From NCBI RefSeq assembly GCF_024648825.1, contig NZ_JANBBE010000007.1:124001-188000 (forward strand): a DNA stretch of 64,000 bases, given 5' to 3'. Within the stretch, counting starts at the first letter, position 1, and each line of letters begins with the position of its first letter. Positions 1 through 9,413 of the stretch are shown here, piece by piece. Under the pieces are notes generated by a model. The model searched no databases. It was not told the origin of the DNA and was given only the letters and a program-made list of their open reading frames with translations. The position numbers were made by a program, and so were the translations under genes. This stretch comes from Lentzea californiensis. GTDB taxonomy: Bacteria; Actinomycetota; Actinomycetes; Mycobacteriales; Pseudonocardiaceae.

Positions 1-95
1 CCCGCGAGCACCATCAGGCCGACGGTGCCCACCAGTCCGTACGACGCGCGGACGGTCCGGAGCTTCAGCCACTCCGCGGCGAGCGCGTTCTTCAC
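1..95 (-). CDS. ABC transporter permease, N-terminal fragment (runs off the window)
   Basis: Reading on the minus strand from a GTG at 95, the frame gives about 31 residues beginning VKNALAAEWLKLRTVRASYG and entering a hydrophobic stretch (LVGTVGLMVLA). The xAEWxKLRTxR start is typical of ABC-2 type permease subunits of actinobacterial drug or lipid exporters. The start codon overlaps the stop of the upstream ATPase gene by four bases (GTGA), so the two are translationally coupled. The rest of the gene lies outside the window; family assignment rests on the N-terminus and on the partner. Confidence 0.75.
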   Translation of the reverse strand, partial: MKNALAAEWLKLRTVRASYGLVGTVGLMVLA

Positions 96-793
96 AGTCC
101 CCTCCCGGAGGTGAGTTCGAGGTATGCGTCCTCCAGCGAACCGTTGCGGGTCAACGCCTCCATTGGCGTCTCCTTGACCAGCTGTCCTCTTGCGACGATC
201 ACGACGTGGTCCGCGGTCAGCGCCATCTCGCTCATCAGGTGACTGGAGACGAAGACCGTGCGGCCCTCCTTCGCGAGCCCGCGCATCAGGTCGCGGATCC
301 ACCGCACCCCCTCGGGGTCGAGCCCGTTCACCGGCTCGTCGAACATCAGCACCGCGGGGTCGCCGAGCAGTGCCGCCGCGACGCCCAGCCGTTGCTTCAT
401 GCCGAGCGACAACGCCCTGATCCGCTTGTGCCGCAGGCCTCCCAGACCGACCTGCTCCAGCAGCTCGACCGCGCGCTTCTCGCCGATGCCGTTGCTCGCG
501 GCGAGCCAGCGCAGGTGGTCGAGCGCCTTGCGGCCGTGGTGCACGGCGGCGGGGTCGAGCAACGCGCCGACGTGCCGCAACGGCCGGTCCAGGTCCTGGT
601 AGCGCCGGCCGGCGATCAGGGCCTCACCACCCGTGGGCCGGTCCAGGCCGAGGATCATCCGCATGGCCGTGGACTTGCCGGCGCCGTTCGGGCCGAGGAA
701 GCCCGTCACCAGTCCGGGGTGGACGGTGAACGACAGGTCCTGGACCGCTGTCGTGTCCCCGTATCTCTTCGTCAGGTTCCGCACCTCGATCAT
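92..793 (-). CDS. ABC transporter ATP-binding protein
   Basis: A 233-residue cytoplasmic ATPase that powers the permease encoded immediately downstream. It has Walker A GPNGAGKS near residue 35, a signature region RALSLGMKQRLGVAAALLGDP in which the usual LSGG is LSLG, Walker B VLMFDEP and the H-loop SSHLMSEM. This is the DrrA/CcmA-like class that pairs with separate ABC-2 permeases to export lipids or antibiotics. The gene is divergent from a DesK-type histidine kinase and response regulator, an arrangement that usually means the two-component system controls the exporter. The substrate cannot be told from the sequence. Confidence 0.92.
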   Translation of the reverse strand: MIEVRNLTKRYGDTTAVQDLSFTVHPGLVTGFLGPNGAGKSTAMRMILGLDRPTGGEALIAGRRYQDLDRPLRHVGALLDPAAVHHGRKALDHLRWLAASNGIGEKRAVELLEQVGLGGLRHKRIRALSLGMKQRLGVAAALLGDPAVLMFDEPVNGLDPEGVRWIRDLMRGLAKEGRTVFVSSHLMSEMALTADHVVIVARGQLVKETPMEALTRNGSLEDAYLELTSGRGL

Positions 794-840
794 GCGGAAG
801 AGAGTCGGCCGAATCCCGCGGGAAGGGATCGGCCCGTGCT

Positions 841-868
841 CCGATCACGGGAATCGGACCGTGGTCCG
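841..868. promoter_or_regulatory. Overlapping inverted repeats between divergent ABC and kinase genes
   Basis: The 111-base gap between the ABC ATPase start (793) and the kinase start (905) holds CGGACC-GT-GGTCCG at 855-868 and, overlapping it, CCGAT-N7-ATCGG at 841-857. Both are perfect dyads. They are well placed to bind the response regulator and serve both promoters. Binding is inferred, not shown. Confidence 0.4.
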
Positions 869-904
869 AGGCGATTCGGACGCACGCTCGTTACCGTCGT
901 CGTC

Positions 905-1972
905 GTGATCGCAAGACTGCACCTCTACCTGGTCGACGTGACCGCGGCGCTGGTGATCGGCGTTCTCGTGGGCTACGCGATGGTGGAGCACCAGGACAAG
1001 CCGTGGTGGCTCGTCGTCCCCGGCACCCTCCTCGTCGCGCTGCCCGTCGCGGTCCGCCGGATCTGGCCCGTGACCGCGCTGGTGGTCACCACGGCCGCCA
1101 CGGCGGCGGTGGTGGTCGGTCAGGTGCTGCCGACAGAGGCGCTCGGTGCTCCGGTCGGAGCCGTGTGCTTCGCGCTTTACACGGTGGCCGTCGAACGTTC
1201 CCGGACCTGGTCGCTCGCCGGACTCGCGGGCGTCGTGGTCGCCATCTCCGGCGTCTCCGGCGGTGAACCGGAGAACGTGCTGGTCGTCCTCGCGGCGACG
1301 ACCGCCGTCTGGGTCATCGGCTACACGACCCGGATGCGGCGGTCGTACTTCGCACGGGAAACCGCGCAACAGGCCGAACAGGCCCTCTCCGACGAACGCA
1401 TGCGCATCGCCCGCGAGCTGCACGACGTGGTGGCGCACAACCTCTCCCTGATCACCGTGCAGGCCGCGAACGCCGCACACGTTCGGTCACCCGAGCACGC
1501 GTACGAGGCGTTGCGGGTGATCTCGGAGACGAGCAGGGCGGCGCTGACCGAGATGCGCGGACTGCTGGGCGTGCTGCGCTCCGACGCCGACCTGGCGCCC
1601 TCCCCCGGCCTCGGCGGGCTCGCCGGCCTCGCCGACCGCGCGTCACTCGCGGGGGTGCGCGTCACGCTGGACGTGCGCGGCGACACCGCTGTGCCGGAAG
1701 GCATCGGGCTCTCGGCGTACCGGATCGTGCAGGAGGCGCTGACGAACGTCGTGAAGCACGCGGCGCCCGCGTCGTGCACGGTCCTGGTAGACGTGACCCC
1801 GGAAGCCGTCCGCGTCGAGGTGGCGGACGACGGGCCTGGGGTGAAGGAGCTCGGAGTGGGGCACGGACTGATCGGCATGCGCGAACGCGTGGCCGTCTAC
1901 GGCGGCACGTTCAGCGCGGGCCCCGGTTCCGAGGGCGGTTTCCGGGTCGTCGCGGAACTGCCGCAGCGATGA
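905..1972 (+). CDS. Two-component sensor histidine kinase, DesK/NarL type
   Basis: A 355-residue inner-membrane kinase. Residues about 5-140 form four to five membrane segments with little extracellular sequence. The HisKA_3 dimerisation box follows (RIARELHDVVAHNLSL, phospho-acceptor His173), then a HATPase domain with the N box NVVKHA and the G1 and G2 motifs DDGPGV and GHGLIGMRER. The open frame extends far upstream, but sequence before about 836 is antisense to the ABC ATPase gene; GTG 905 begins just before the first membrane helix, and GTG 836 is an alternative. The stop overlaps the ATG of the response regulator. The signal sensed is unknown; membrane or cell-wall stress would fit the family and the divergent exporter. 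Confidence 0.88.
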   Translation: MIARLHLYLVDVTAALVIGVLVGYAMVEHQDKPWWLVVPGTLLVALPVAVRRIWPVTALVVTTAATAAVVVGQVLPTEALGAPVGAVCFALYTVAVERSRTWSLAGLAGVVVAISGVSGGEPENVLVVLAATTAVWVIGYTTRMRRSYFARETAQQAEQALSDERMRIARELHDVVAHNLSLITVQAANAAHVRSPEHAYEALRVISETSRAALTEMRGLLGVLRSDADLAPSPGLGGLAGLADRASLAGVRVTLDVRGDTAVPEGIGLSAYRIVQEALTNVVKHAAPASCTVLVDVTPEAVRVEVADDGPGVKELGVGHGLIGMRERVAVYGGTFSAGPGSEGGFRVVAELPQR

Positions 1973-2598
1973 TCCGCGTGCTGATAGCCGACGACCAGGC
2001 GTTGCTGCGCGCCAGCTTCCGGATGCTGGTCGACCACGAACCGGACCTCACCGTCGTGGCCGAGGCCGGCACCGGCGCCGAAGCCGTCGCATTGGCGTCC
2101 GAACTGGAGCCGGACGTCGTGCTGATGGACATCCGCATGCCCGAGATGGACGGCATCGAGGCCACCCGGCTGCTCGACGGGCCGCGCGTGCTGGTGCTGA
2201 CGACGTTCGACCTCGACGAGTACGTCTTCGGCGCGCTGCGGGCCGGCGCCTCGGGCTTCCTGCTCAAGGACACGCCCCCCGCCGAGCTGCTGGCCGCGAT
2301 CCGCGTGGTGGCGTCCGGCGAGTCGCTGCTCTCGCCGACGGTCACGCGCCGGCTCATCTCGGAGTTCGTCCGGCACCCCGCCGCACCCGCGGTGCGCGGG
2401 CTGGAGCGCCTGACCGAGCGGGAGAAGGAGGTGCTGCGGCTGATCGCCCGCGGGCGGTCCAACGCGGAGATCATGGCCGAGCTGCACGTCAGCACCGGCA
2501 CCGTGAAGACGCACGTCGGGAACCTGCTGGCGAAGCTGCACGCCCGCGACCGCGCCCAGCTCGTGATCGCGGCCTACGAGTCCGGTCTGGCGCGTTAG
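1969..2598 (+). CDS. Response regulator, NarL/LuxR family
   Basis: A 209-residue DNA-binding regulator and partner of the preceding kinase, with which it overlaps by four bases (ATGA). The receiver domain (residues 1-120) has the acidic pair DD near residue 8, phospho-acceptor Asp54 in VVLMDIRMPEMDG, the Thr of LVLTTFD and the Lys of FLLKDTPP. The C-terminal LuxR helix-turn-helix (about 145-205) shows LTEREKEVLRLIARGRSNAEI and VKTHVGNLLAKL. It probably binds the dyads at 841-868 and controls the divergent ABC exporter as well as its own operon. Confidence 0.92.
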   Translation: MIRVLIADDQALLRASFRMLVDHEPDLTVVAEAGTGAEAVALASELEPDVVLMDIRMPEMDGIEATRLLDGPRVLVLTTFDLDEYVFGALRAGASGFLLKDTPPAELLAAIRVVASGESLLSPTVTRRLISEFVRHPAAPAVRGLERLTEREKEVLRLIARGRSNAEIMAELHVSTGTVKTHVGNLLAKLHARDRAQLVIAAYESGLAR

Positions 2599-2885
2599 AT
2601 CACCGCGTCGTAGGCCCTGATCCGCACGGACGTGATCTTCTCTGGAACCCCGCAGAGGAAGAGACGTCGCCGTGAACCGTGCGGATGACGAGCTCGCCGG
2701 TGGTAACGCCCACCTCCAAGACGCTGTCCCGCAGCCTCTGCGGGGTGATGAGCCGGTGTCCGGGTGGCCGCTCGCAGCCGTCGTCCGAGAGGACGCGCGT
2801 GGACTCGACCGGCGGAGAAGTCCAGGCAGGTGACCACCGGCGGAGGAGGACTTCCCCACTTCCGCCGGGCCGAGGACCCGCGCAA
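2595..2885 (-). pseudogene. Possible frameshifted small gene of unknown function
   Basis: On the minus strand three adjoining stretches in different frames look like parts of one protein. The middle stretch (about 2826 to 2645) has strongly GC-biased third positions and reads DGCERPPGHRLITPQRLRDS, then a continuation with GELVIRTVHGDV. The C-terminal stretch is EKITSVRIRAYDAVI, ending at 2595. Joining them needs an indel near 2645 and perhaps another near 2826. The end overlaps the response-regulator stop tail to tail. I do not recognise the family. It may be a decayed gene or may carry a sequencing error. Confidence 0.35.
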
Positions 2886-2890
2886 CGCGA

Positions 2891-2925
2891 AACCGCCCCG
2901 GCCGTGTGCAGCGACCGGGGCGGTT
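2891..2925 (-). terminator. Terminator downstream of mpa
   Basis: AACCGCCCCGG at 2891-2901 pairs perfectly with CCGGGGCGGTT at 2915-2925 around a 13-base loop, 14 bases after the mpa stop. There is no long T run, as is usual for actinobacterial hairpin terminators. Confidence 0.75.
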
Positions 2926-2938
2926 CGGTGAAGCGGTA

Positions 2939-4738
2939 CTACAGGTACGTGCCGGTGTTCGTGGCCGTGTCGATCGCGCGGCCGGCGTCCTGGTTCTTCC
3001 CGGTGACGAGCGTGCGGATGTAGACGATCCGCTCGCCCTTCTTGCCCGAGATGCGAGCCCAGTCGTCCGGGTTCGTCGTGTTCGGCAGGTCCTCGTTCTC
3101 GGCGAACTCGTCGAGGATGGCGGCCTGCAGGTGCCGGACGGAGAGCCCGGGCTGCTTGGTGTCCAGCAGCGACTTGATCGCCGCCTTCTTCGCCCTGTCG
3201 ACGATGTTCTGGATCATGGCACCGGAGTTGAAGTCCCGGAAGTACAGGACCTCCTTGTCACCGTTGGCGTAGGTGACCTCCAGGAACCGGTTGTCCTCGG
3301 ACTCCTCGTACATGCGCTCCACGGTGTGCTGCACCATGCCCTCGATGCAGGCCTTCGGGTCCCCGCCGAACTCGGCGAGGTCGTCGGCGTGCAGCGGGAG
3401 GTTGGGCGTCAGGTACTTGTTGAAGATGTCCTTCGCGCCCTCGGCGTCCGGTCGCTCGATCTTGATCTTCACGTCGAGTCGGCCGGGGCGGAGGATCGCC
3501 GGGTCGATCATGTCTTCACGGTTGGAGGCGCCGATGACGATGACGTTCTCCAGGCCCTCGACGCCGTCGATCTCGGCGAGGAGCTGGGGCACGATCGTCG
3601 TCTCGACGTCGGACGACACGCCCGAACCACGGGTGCGGAAGATCGAGTCCATCTCGTCGAAGAACACGATCACGGGGGTGCCGTCGGACGCCTTCTCACG
3701 AGCCCGCTGGAAGATCAGGCGGATGTGCCGCTCGGTCTCACCGACGAACTTGTTGAGGAGCTCGGGGCCCTTGATGTTGAGGAAGTAGGACTTGGCCTGC
3801 TTGTCGGTCTCGCCGCGGAGCTCCCGCACCTTCTTGGCCAGGGAGTTCGCCACCGCCTTCGCGATGAGCGTCTTGCCGCAGCCGGGAGGGCCGTAGAGCA
3901 GAACGCCCTTGGGCGGGCGCAGCTCGTACTCGCGGAACAGGTCGGCGTGCAGGAACGGCAGCTCCACGGCGTCGCGGATCTGCTCGATCTGCCTGGAGAG
4001 GCCACCGATGTCGCTGTAGTCGATGTCCGGGACCTCCTCGAGCACGAGGTCCTCGACCTCGGCCTTGGGGACCCGTTCGTAGGCGAAACCCGCCTTCGAG
4101 TCGACCAGCAGCGAGTCGCCGGGCTTCAGCGGCGAGTCGAGCAGCGGCTGGGCGAGCCAGACCACCCTCTCCTCGTCCGCGTGGCCGACGACCAGCGCGC
4201 GAGAAATGGTGTCCAGACCGTCGTCGTCGGTCAGCACCTCCCGCAGAGAGCAGACCTCGCCGGAACGCTCGAACCCGCCGGCCTCGACGACCGTCAGCGC
4301 CTCGTTGAGGCGCACGGACTGGCCGTAGGCGATCTTCTCCGGCTCGACCGCGGGGGACACGGCTACGCGCATCCTGCGGCCGGACGTGAAGACGTCCACG
4401 GTCCCGTCGTCGAAACGTGCCATGAAGACGCCGTACCCGCTGGGCGGTTGCGCCAGCCGGTCGACTTCCTCACGCAGCGCGAGCAGCTGGCTTCGTGCTT
4501 CGCGGAGGGTGTCTATGAGCTTCGTGTTTCGCTCGGTCAGCTGGCTGACGCGCTCTGTCGCCTCAGCCAAGCGCTGCTCGAGCAACCGCGTGTGCCGCGG
4601 GGACTCGGTCAGCTTGCGACGCAACGACGCGATCTCGTCCTCGAGGAACCTGATCTGCGCAGTCAGCTCAGCAGAAATGTTGCCTTGGTTCAGCTCGCCA
4701 CCCTCATCGGGTTGGCTGCCGGGATGACCGTGCTGCAT
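2939..4738 (-). CDS. mpa: Proteasome-associated AAA ATPase (Mpa/ARC)
   Basis: A 599-residue hexameric unfoldase that recognises pupylated proteins and feeds them to the 20S proteasome. An N-terminal coiled coil (about residues 20-95) binds Pup, tandem OB folds follow (about 95-240), then one AAA domain with Walker A GPPGCGKT, Walker [11 protein letters not shown] and sensor/arginine-finger region ILRPGRLD. The C-terminus ends in GTYL, matching the Tyr-Leu gate-opening tail of the family. GGAGG lies just before the ATG at 4738. As in mycobacteria it is near a TrmI gene; the pup and prc genes would be expected past the left edge but are not next to it here. Confidence 0.97.
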   Translation of the reverse strand: MQHGHPGSQPDEGGELNQGNISAELTAQIRFLEDEIASLRRKLTESPRHTRLLEQRLAEATERVSQLTERNTKLIDTLREARSQLLALREEVDRLAQPPSGYGVFMARFDDGTVDVFTSGRRMRVAVSPAVEPEKIAYGQSVRLNEALTVVEAGGFERSGEVCSLREVLTDDDGLDTISRALVVGHADEERVVWLAQPLLDSPLKPGDSLLVDSKAGFAYERVPKAEVEDLVLEEVPDIDYSDIGGLSRQIEQIRDAVELPFLHADLFREYELRPPKGVLLYGPPGCGKTLIAKAVANSLAKKVRELRGETDKQAKSYFLNIKGPELLNKFVGETERHIRLIFQRAREKASDGTPVIVFFDEMDSIFRTRGSGVSSDVETTIVPQLLAEIDGVEGLENVIVIGASNREDMIDPAILRPGRLDVKIKIERPDAEGAKDIFNKYLTPNLPLHADDLAEFGGDPKACIEGMVQHTVERMYEESEDNRFLEVTYANGDKEVLYFRDFNSGAMIQNIVDRAKKAAIKSLLDTKQPGLSVRHLQAAILDEFAENEDLPNTTNPDDWARISGKKGERIVYIRTLVTGKNQDAGRAIDTATNTGTYL

Positions 4739-4761
4739 GTCGGCACCCTCCTCCCGTGTTC

Positions 4762-4777
4762 GTACCGATTACGGTAC
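4762..4777. promoter_or_regulatory. Perfect dyad GTACCG-ATTA-CGGTAC upstream of mpa
   Basis: A 6-4-6 perfect inverted repeat lies 24-39 bases upstream of the mpa start, in the zone where the promoter should be. It is a good candidate operator. No known regulator is matched by eye. Confidence 0.4.
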
Positions 4778-4778
4778 C

Positions 4779-5451
4779 GGCGATCACCGACAAAATGGGG
4801 TACTCACAACATCATCTTCGCTCGTGTGGTGCAACGGTGAGGCCTCCAACAGAGGTCAACTGGTCCATCTCGGTGTCCGGTTCGACCGCCCAACCGCTAC
4901 GGTGCGTCCCAGAAACCACGACCGGCGTTTCGTGTCTCGACACGCCAGACGACCTGCGAGAAGTCCGAGGAGAGGGTCATGGGAGCACCAGGGCGGCAGC
5001 CCGGTCCCTACGGTCCGCGACCCCCCTCGGGCGACCACGGACACACCTGGTACAGCTCACAGCCCGGCGACAGGCGGCGATCCGCCGTCGTCCCACCAGG
5101 TGGACCAGCGGTTGAGCCGTTCGGTGGTCACGCACCGCTACCCACCTCGTTCGTGTCGGTCGGAGGACCCGCTGGAGCGGGGCTCCGGTGCGACCGGCCG
5201 GCGTGCCGCCAACCGGGTGGTTCCGCCGACGCGTCCGGCGCACCACCCCGACAGCGCAGTGCATCGCACTCGATTCCCGGTGGAGTTGCCACAATCGTTA
5301 TCAGACACGACCTTCGCGCGACCAGATCGCGACTTCGGGGCGTGTGCATGACCACTCACGGGTGTCGATAGACGCCATTCGCCCGCGGGTCGCACGGCGA
5401 AGCACCACAATGTCCAGAGAAAGATCACCTCATCCCATCGGGGGAGTTTCG
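4779..5451. other. Long spacer between mpa and the Pro/Gln/Gly-rich genes
   Basis: About 670 bases without a convincing gene. A weak plus-strand frame at 4979-5371 has a GAGGAGAG ribosome site and begins MGAPGRQPGPYGPRPPSG, resembling the start of the two downstream paralogues, but codon bias fades after about 60 codons and no conserved domain follows. It may be a decayed third copy. The last 180 bases (about 5270-5450) are less GC-rich than their surroundings and probably carry the promoter for the gene at 5452. Confidence 0.4.
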
Positions 5452-6333
5452 ATGACCTACCCGCCGCAGCAGCCCGGTCCCTACGGGCAGCAGCCGCAGC
5501 CCGGTGGGCCGTACGGGCAGCAGCCGCCGCAGCAGCCGGGTCAGGGCCAGCAGCCCCAGCCGGGTCACGGCCAGCCGCAGCCCGGATACGGCCAGCAGCC
5601 GCCTCCCGGGTACGGGCAGCAGCCCGGTCAGTACGGCCAGCCGCAGCAGGACCCGTTCGGCCAGCAGGGACCGCCCAGCGGTGGCTTCCAGCAGCAGGGC
5701 CAGTACGGCCAGCAGCCGGGCCAGCCCGGTCCGTACGGGCAACAGCCCTACGGCCAGCAGCCCTATGGTCAGCAGCCGTACGGCCAGCCCGGCGGGTTCG
5801 GCGGTCCCCCGCCCAAGAAGAGCAACACCGGCCTGGTCGTCGGCGTCATCGTCGGTGTGCTGGTGCTCCTCGGTGGTGGCATCACGGCGGCCGTCATGCT
5901 CACCGGCAACAGCTCCAGCAGCTCGTCGCCGGAACCGGGTTCGAGCAACAACGGCAACAACAGCGGCGGCGGTGACGAGGCCGACGTCAAGGAGGCCGTC
6001 GAGGAGTACATCTCCGTCGTGACCTCGAAGAACGAGAGCAAGGCCAAGTCGATGGCCTGCAAGGCCATGCTCGACGAGGCGGCCGAGCTCGAGAAGAAGC
6101 TGACCCCCGAGCAGCGGAAGCTGGCCGAGGACGCCAAGAAGCTGCCGGTGCCGAAGATGACGTACAAGGGCGCGACCGTCTCCGGTGACGAGGCGACCGT
6201 CAAGCTCACGATCAGCGGCGACTACGGCGGCACGCCCCAGACCATCGACTCCGAGCTGAAGTTCAAGAAGGAGTCGGGCGACTGGAAGGTCTGCACGCTG
6301 GCCAAGGACATCAAGATCCCGACGACGCGCTAG
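5452..6333 (+). CDS. Pro/Gln/Gly-rich single-pass membrane protein, copy 1
   Basis: A 293-residue protein with three parts: a cytoplasmic N-terminus (about 1-122) made of imperfect PYGQQP/GQQPG repeats, one membrane helix ([20 protein letters not shown], about 126-148), a Ser/Gly/Asn linker, and an extracellular domain of about 120 residues with a Cys near [10 protein letters not shown] that resembles the DUF4878/lipoprotein NTF2-like group. The ATG at 5452 follows GGGGGAG, and upstream frames are not coding-like. It is followed 43 bases later by a clear paralogue. It takes the place of the lppK/Rv2117 genes found between mpa and trmI in M. tuberculosis. Function is unknown; a cell-envelope role is inferred from topology. 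Confidence 0.85.
   Translation: MTYPPQQPGPYGQQPQPGGPYGQQPPQQPGQGQQPQPGHGQPQPGYGQQPPPGYGQQPGQYGQPQQDPFGQQGPPSGGFQQQGQYGQQPGQPGPYGQQPYGQQPYGQQPYGQPGGFGGPPPKKSNTGLVVGVIVGVLVLLGGGITAAVMLTGNSSSSSSPEPGSSNNGNNSGGGDEADVKEAVEEYISVVTSKNESKAKSMACKAMLDEAAELEKKLTPEQRKLAEDAKKLPVPKMTYKGATVSGDEATVKLTISGDYGGTPQTIDSELKFKKESGDWKVCTLAKDIKIPTTR
5587..5708 (+). repeat. 122-base perfect direct repeat, unit 1
   Basis: This segment inside the Pro/Gln/Gly-rich region of the first paralogue is identical, base for base, to 6473-6594 in the second. Sequence on either side has diverged. Confidence 0.95.
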
Positions 6334-6376
6334 TCGTCGGCCGGTCGGTCCGCTTCATCCACTTCGGGGGAACTCC

Positions 6377-7231
6377 ATGACTTACCCGCCACAGCAGCCG
6401 GGGCCCTACGGCCAGCAGCCGCCGCAGCAGCCCGGCTACGGCCAGCAGCCGCCGCCGGGGCAGCAGCCGGGGTACGGCCAGCAGCCGCCTCCCGGGTACG
6501 GGCAGCAGCCCGGTCAGTACGGCCAGCCGCAGCAGGACCCGTTCGGCCAGCAGGGACCGCCCAGCGGTGGCTTCCAGCAGCAGGGCCAGTACGGGCCGCA
6601 GCAGGGTCAGTACGGCCAGCAGCCGGGCCAGCCCGGTCCGTACGGCCAGCAGCCCTTCGGCCAGCCGGGCGGGTTCGGCGGCCCTCCGCCCAAGAAGAGC
6701 AACACCGGCCTGATCATCGGCGTCGTCGTCGGCGTGCTGGTGCTCGTCGGCGGTGGCATCACGGCCGTGGTCCTGCTCTCCGGCGACTCGGGCGGCGGCG
6801 ACAACAACGCGGCGACGGGCACGAACACGGACCCGACGGGCGGCACCTCCTCGAAGCCGGCCACGCCGTCGTCGAAGAGCTCGTCGAGCGGCGGTGACAG
6901 TGACGCCAAGAAGGTCGCGAACGAGTTCACCGAGAGGATCATCGAGGGCGTCCACGCGGGCAACAGCACCCCGGACGACGTCAAGGACCTCGTGTGCTCG
7001 GCGGAGTTCCCCAAGCTCAAGCCCCAGAACGCCGCGCCGAACCCGAGCGTCAAGGCCACCGTGTCGGAGGTCAAGACGTCGGGCAGCACCGGCACGTTCA
7101 AGCAGAGCATCACCGGGGTCCAGGACCCGAACAACCCGGGCAAGGTCCAGTCGGGCGCCATCATCTACAAGCTGTCCAAAGAGGGCGGCGACTGGAAGGT
7201 CTGCGGCATCGACAAGCTCGAGGGCAACTGA
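6377..7231 (+). CDS. Pro/Gln/Gly-rich single-pass membrane protein, copy 2
   Basis: A 284-residue paralogue of the preceding gene with the same plan: PYGQQP-type repeats (about 1-108), membrane helix (TGLIIGVVVGVLVLVGGGIT), a Thr/Ser/Gly-rich linker and a C-terminal extracellular domain with two cysteines (KDLVCSAEF and DWKVCGID). The stretch up to and through the helix is nearly the same as in copy 1, while the extracellular domain is only distantly similar. The leader (cttcGGGGGAactcc before ATG 6377) also resembles that of copy 1, so the duplication included the ribosome site. The two probably form an operon ending at the strong hairpin at 7241. Function unknown. Confidence 0.85.
   Translation: MTYPPQQPGPYGQQPPQQPGYGQQPPPGQQPGYGQQPPPGYGQQPGQYGQPQQDPFGQQGPPSGGFQQQGQYGPQQGQYGQQPGQPGPYGQQPFGQPGGFGGPPPKKSNTGLIIGVVVGVLVLVGGGITAVVLLSGDSGGGDNNAATGTNTDPTGGTSSKPATPSSKSSSSGGDSDAKKVANEFTERIIEGVHAGNSTPDDVKDLVCSAEFPKLKPQNAAPNPSVKATVSEVKTSGSTGTFKQSITGVQDPNNPGKVQSGAIIYKLSKEGGDWKVCGIDKLEGN
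6473..6594 (+). repeat. 122-base perfect direct repeat, unit 2
   Basis: Identical to 5587-5708; see the finding on gene conversion. Confidence 0.95.
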
Positions 7232-7240
7232 CCTGACGCA

Positions 7241-7277
7241 CGAGGGCCCCGCACTCCGGTGGAGTGCGGGGCCCTCG
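7241..7277. terminator. Bidirectional terminator, 17-bp perfect stem
   Basis: CGAGGGCCCCGCACTCC (7241-7257) pairs fully with 7261-7277 around a GGT loop. It lies between the converging membrane-protein gene and trmI and can end both transcripts. Confidence 0.9.
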
Positions 7278-7288
7278 GCGTTGCCGGG

Positions 7289-8128
<840 letters not shown>

Positions 8129-9247
8129 TCAAACGCCCTTCTCAATGGCCGCACGCAGGTCCTCCCTGTGCAGCACACCGGCCGGACGGCCCTCCAGGTC
8201 GACGACGAGGAACTGCCACGCGGCGGTGCCCTGGACGCGCTCGACGATCTCCTCGCCGGGCTCGTCCGCGAGCAGCACGGTCTCGGGCAGGATCGGCTCG
8301 GCCGCCTGCTCCGCGGGCGCGAAAGGGCTTGCCGCGGCGAGCTTCTCGGCCAGCGCGGTGTCGAGCAGGCCGGCCGCGACGCCGTCCGCCCGTACCAGCA
8401 CCACACCCCGCCCGGCCGAGGTGCTCAGCGCGTCCGCGACGGGACTCTCCGCGGGCAGCTGGAGCACCGGGCGGATCAGGTCGGCGAGGGTCAGACCGGC
8501 GGGCCAGGTGCGACGGCGTTCGCTGGCGAGCTCACCCCTCGCACCGACGACGACACCCCACGCCGTCAGCACGCACACGCCGAAGCGCAGCCAACGGTCT
8601 TCCGCGCCTTCCGCGACTCCGTACAGCGCCCACGCCACGAGTGCGATGGCCACGGCGATACCGCCGACCACGGCGACACGCGTGCCCATCGCCCGTTGCC
8701 CGGTGATGGCCCACACACCGGCCCTGACGATCCGGCCACCGTCCAGCGGCAGGCCGGGCAGGAGGTTGAAGAGGGCGACGGCGGCGTTCGCGGCGGCGAG
8801 CTGGAAGACCAGCACCCACACGACGCCGTCCTGGGTCATGACCATCGCGCCGAGGCCGAACAGGATCGCCAGCACGACGGACACGGCGGGCCCGGCGCCC
8901 GCGACCGCACCCTCGTGGGCCGGTTTGCCGGGTGTGCGCATGATCTCGGTCGAGCCGCCCAGCAGGAACAGGTGCAGCCGCCGGACCGGCAGGCCGAGCC
9001 GCAGCGCCACGACGCAGTGGCCGAGTTCGTGCGCGAGCACCGACAACCCGAGGAAGAGCGCGAGCAGCACGGCCATCAGCAACCCGACGCCCGGAGCCGT
9101 GCCGGGAGCGAGGTCGTCGACGAACGGGGCGTAGAACGCCACCACGATCGCCGAGCCGATCCACCACGACGGCGCGAGCAACACGGGGATGCCCGCTACC
9201 CGGAACAGCAGCAGGCCGCCCACTCGATCACTGATCCGCGCGGCCAC
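8129..9247 (-). CDS. Site-2 protease family zinc metalloprotease (M50) with CBS-like tail
   Basis: A 372-residue intramembrane protease. The zinc-binding motif HELGH is in the second membrane segment (LSVLAHELGHCVVALRLG) and the third zinc ligand is in NLLPGLPLDGGRI. Six membrane segments are predicted by eye. The C-terminal 130 residues look like a degenerate CBS pair (VADALSTSAGRGVVLVRADG and WQFLVVDLEGRPAGVLHRED), as in the Rip3/SpoIVFB-like branch. Such enzymes cleave membrane-bound regulators; the substrate here is unknown. It is divergent from the RecB-like nuclease. Confidence 0.93.
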   Translation of the reverse strand: MAARISDRVGGLLLFRVAGIPVLLAPSWWIGSAIVVAFYAPFVDDLAPGTAPGVGLLMAVLLALFLGLSVLAHELGHCVVALRLGLPVRRLHLFLLGGSTEIMRTPGKPAHEGAVAGAGPAVSVVLAILFGLGAMVMTQDGVVWVLVFQLAAANAAVALFNLLPGLPLDGGRIVRAGVWAITGQRAMGTRVAVVGGIAVAIALVAWALYGVAEGAEDRWLRFGVCVLTAWGVVVGARGELASERRRTWPAGLTLADLIRPVLQLPAESPVADALSTSAGRGVVLVRADGVAAGLLDTALAEKLAAASPFAPAEQAAEPILPETVLLADEPGEEIVERVQGTAAWQFLVVDLEGRPAGVLHREDLRAAIEKGV

Positions 9248-9383
9248 GGAAGCACTGTAGAGGGGGTGGTGTGATCTCGCGGTTCGGTGCGATTCGCCCG
9301 AGGCGGCTCCGCTTGGTGCGCACGTCTTCGGGACCGGCGCTCACCGGCTTCGAGCGGCCGGTACCCAGGTGGCGCTCCCGGGA

Positions 9384-9406
9384 TTGTCAGACCCCTGTCC
9401 TAGGGT
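9384..9406 (+). promoter_or_regulatory. PafBC/RecA-NDp-type DNA-damage promoter
   Basis: TTGTCAGAC at 9384-9392, eight bases, then TAGGGT at 9401-9406 matches the mycobacterial RecA-independent damage promoter pattern (tTGTCRgtg-N8-TAnnnT) at nearly all conserved positions. The -10 ends seven bases before ATG 9414, so the transcript should be leaderless. Confidence 0.65.
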
Positions 9407-9413
9407 GCGAACC

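Noticed and set aside
206-904. N-terminal extension of the DesK-type kinase
   Set aside because: This part is antisense to the ABC ATPase and has no kinase-like or membrane sequence; GTG 905 suffices.
2906-4840. 644-codon open frame on the plus strand
   Set aside because: Antisense to the well-supported mpa gene, low-complexity composition.
4979-5371. Possible small gene with GAGGAGAG site
   Set aside because: Only the first part has a protein-like look, and no domain or steady codon bias continues; kept as a note in the spacer entry.
5460-5800. Possible tandem-repeat phase-variation tract
   Set aside because: The PYGQQP units vary in length and sequence, so there is no exact short repeat that slippage would act on; the larger 122-base repeat is reported instead.
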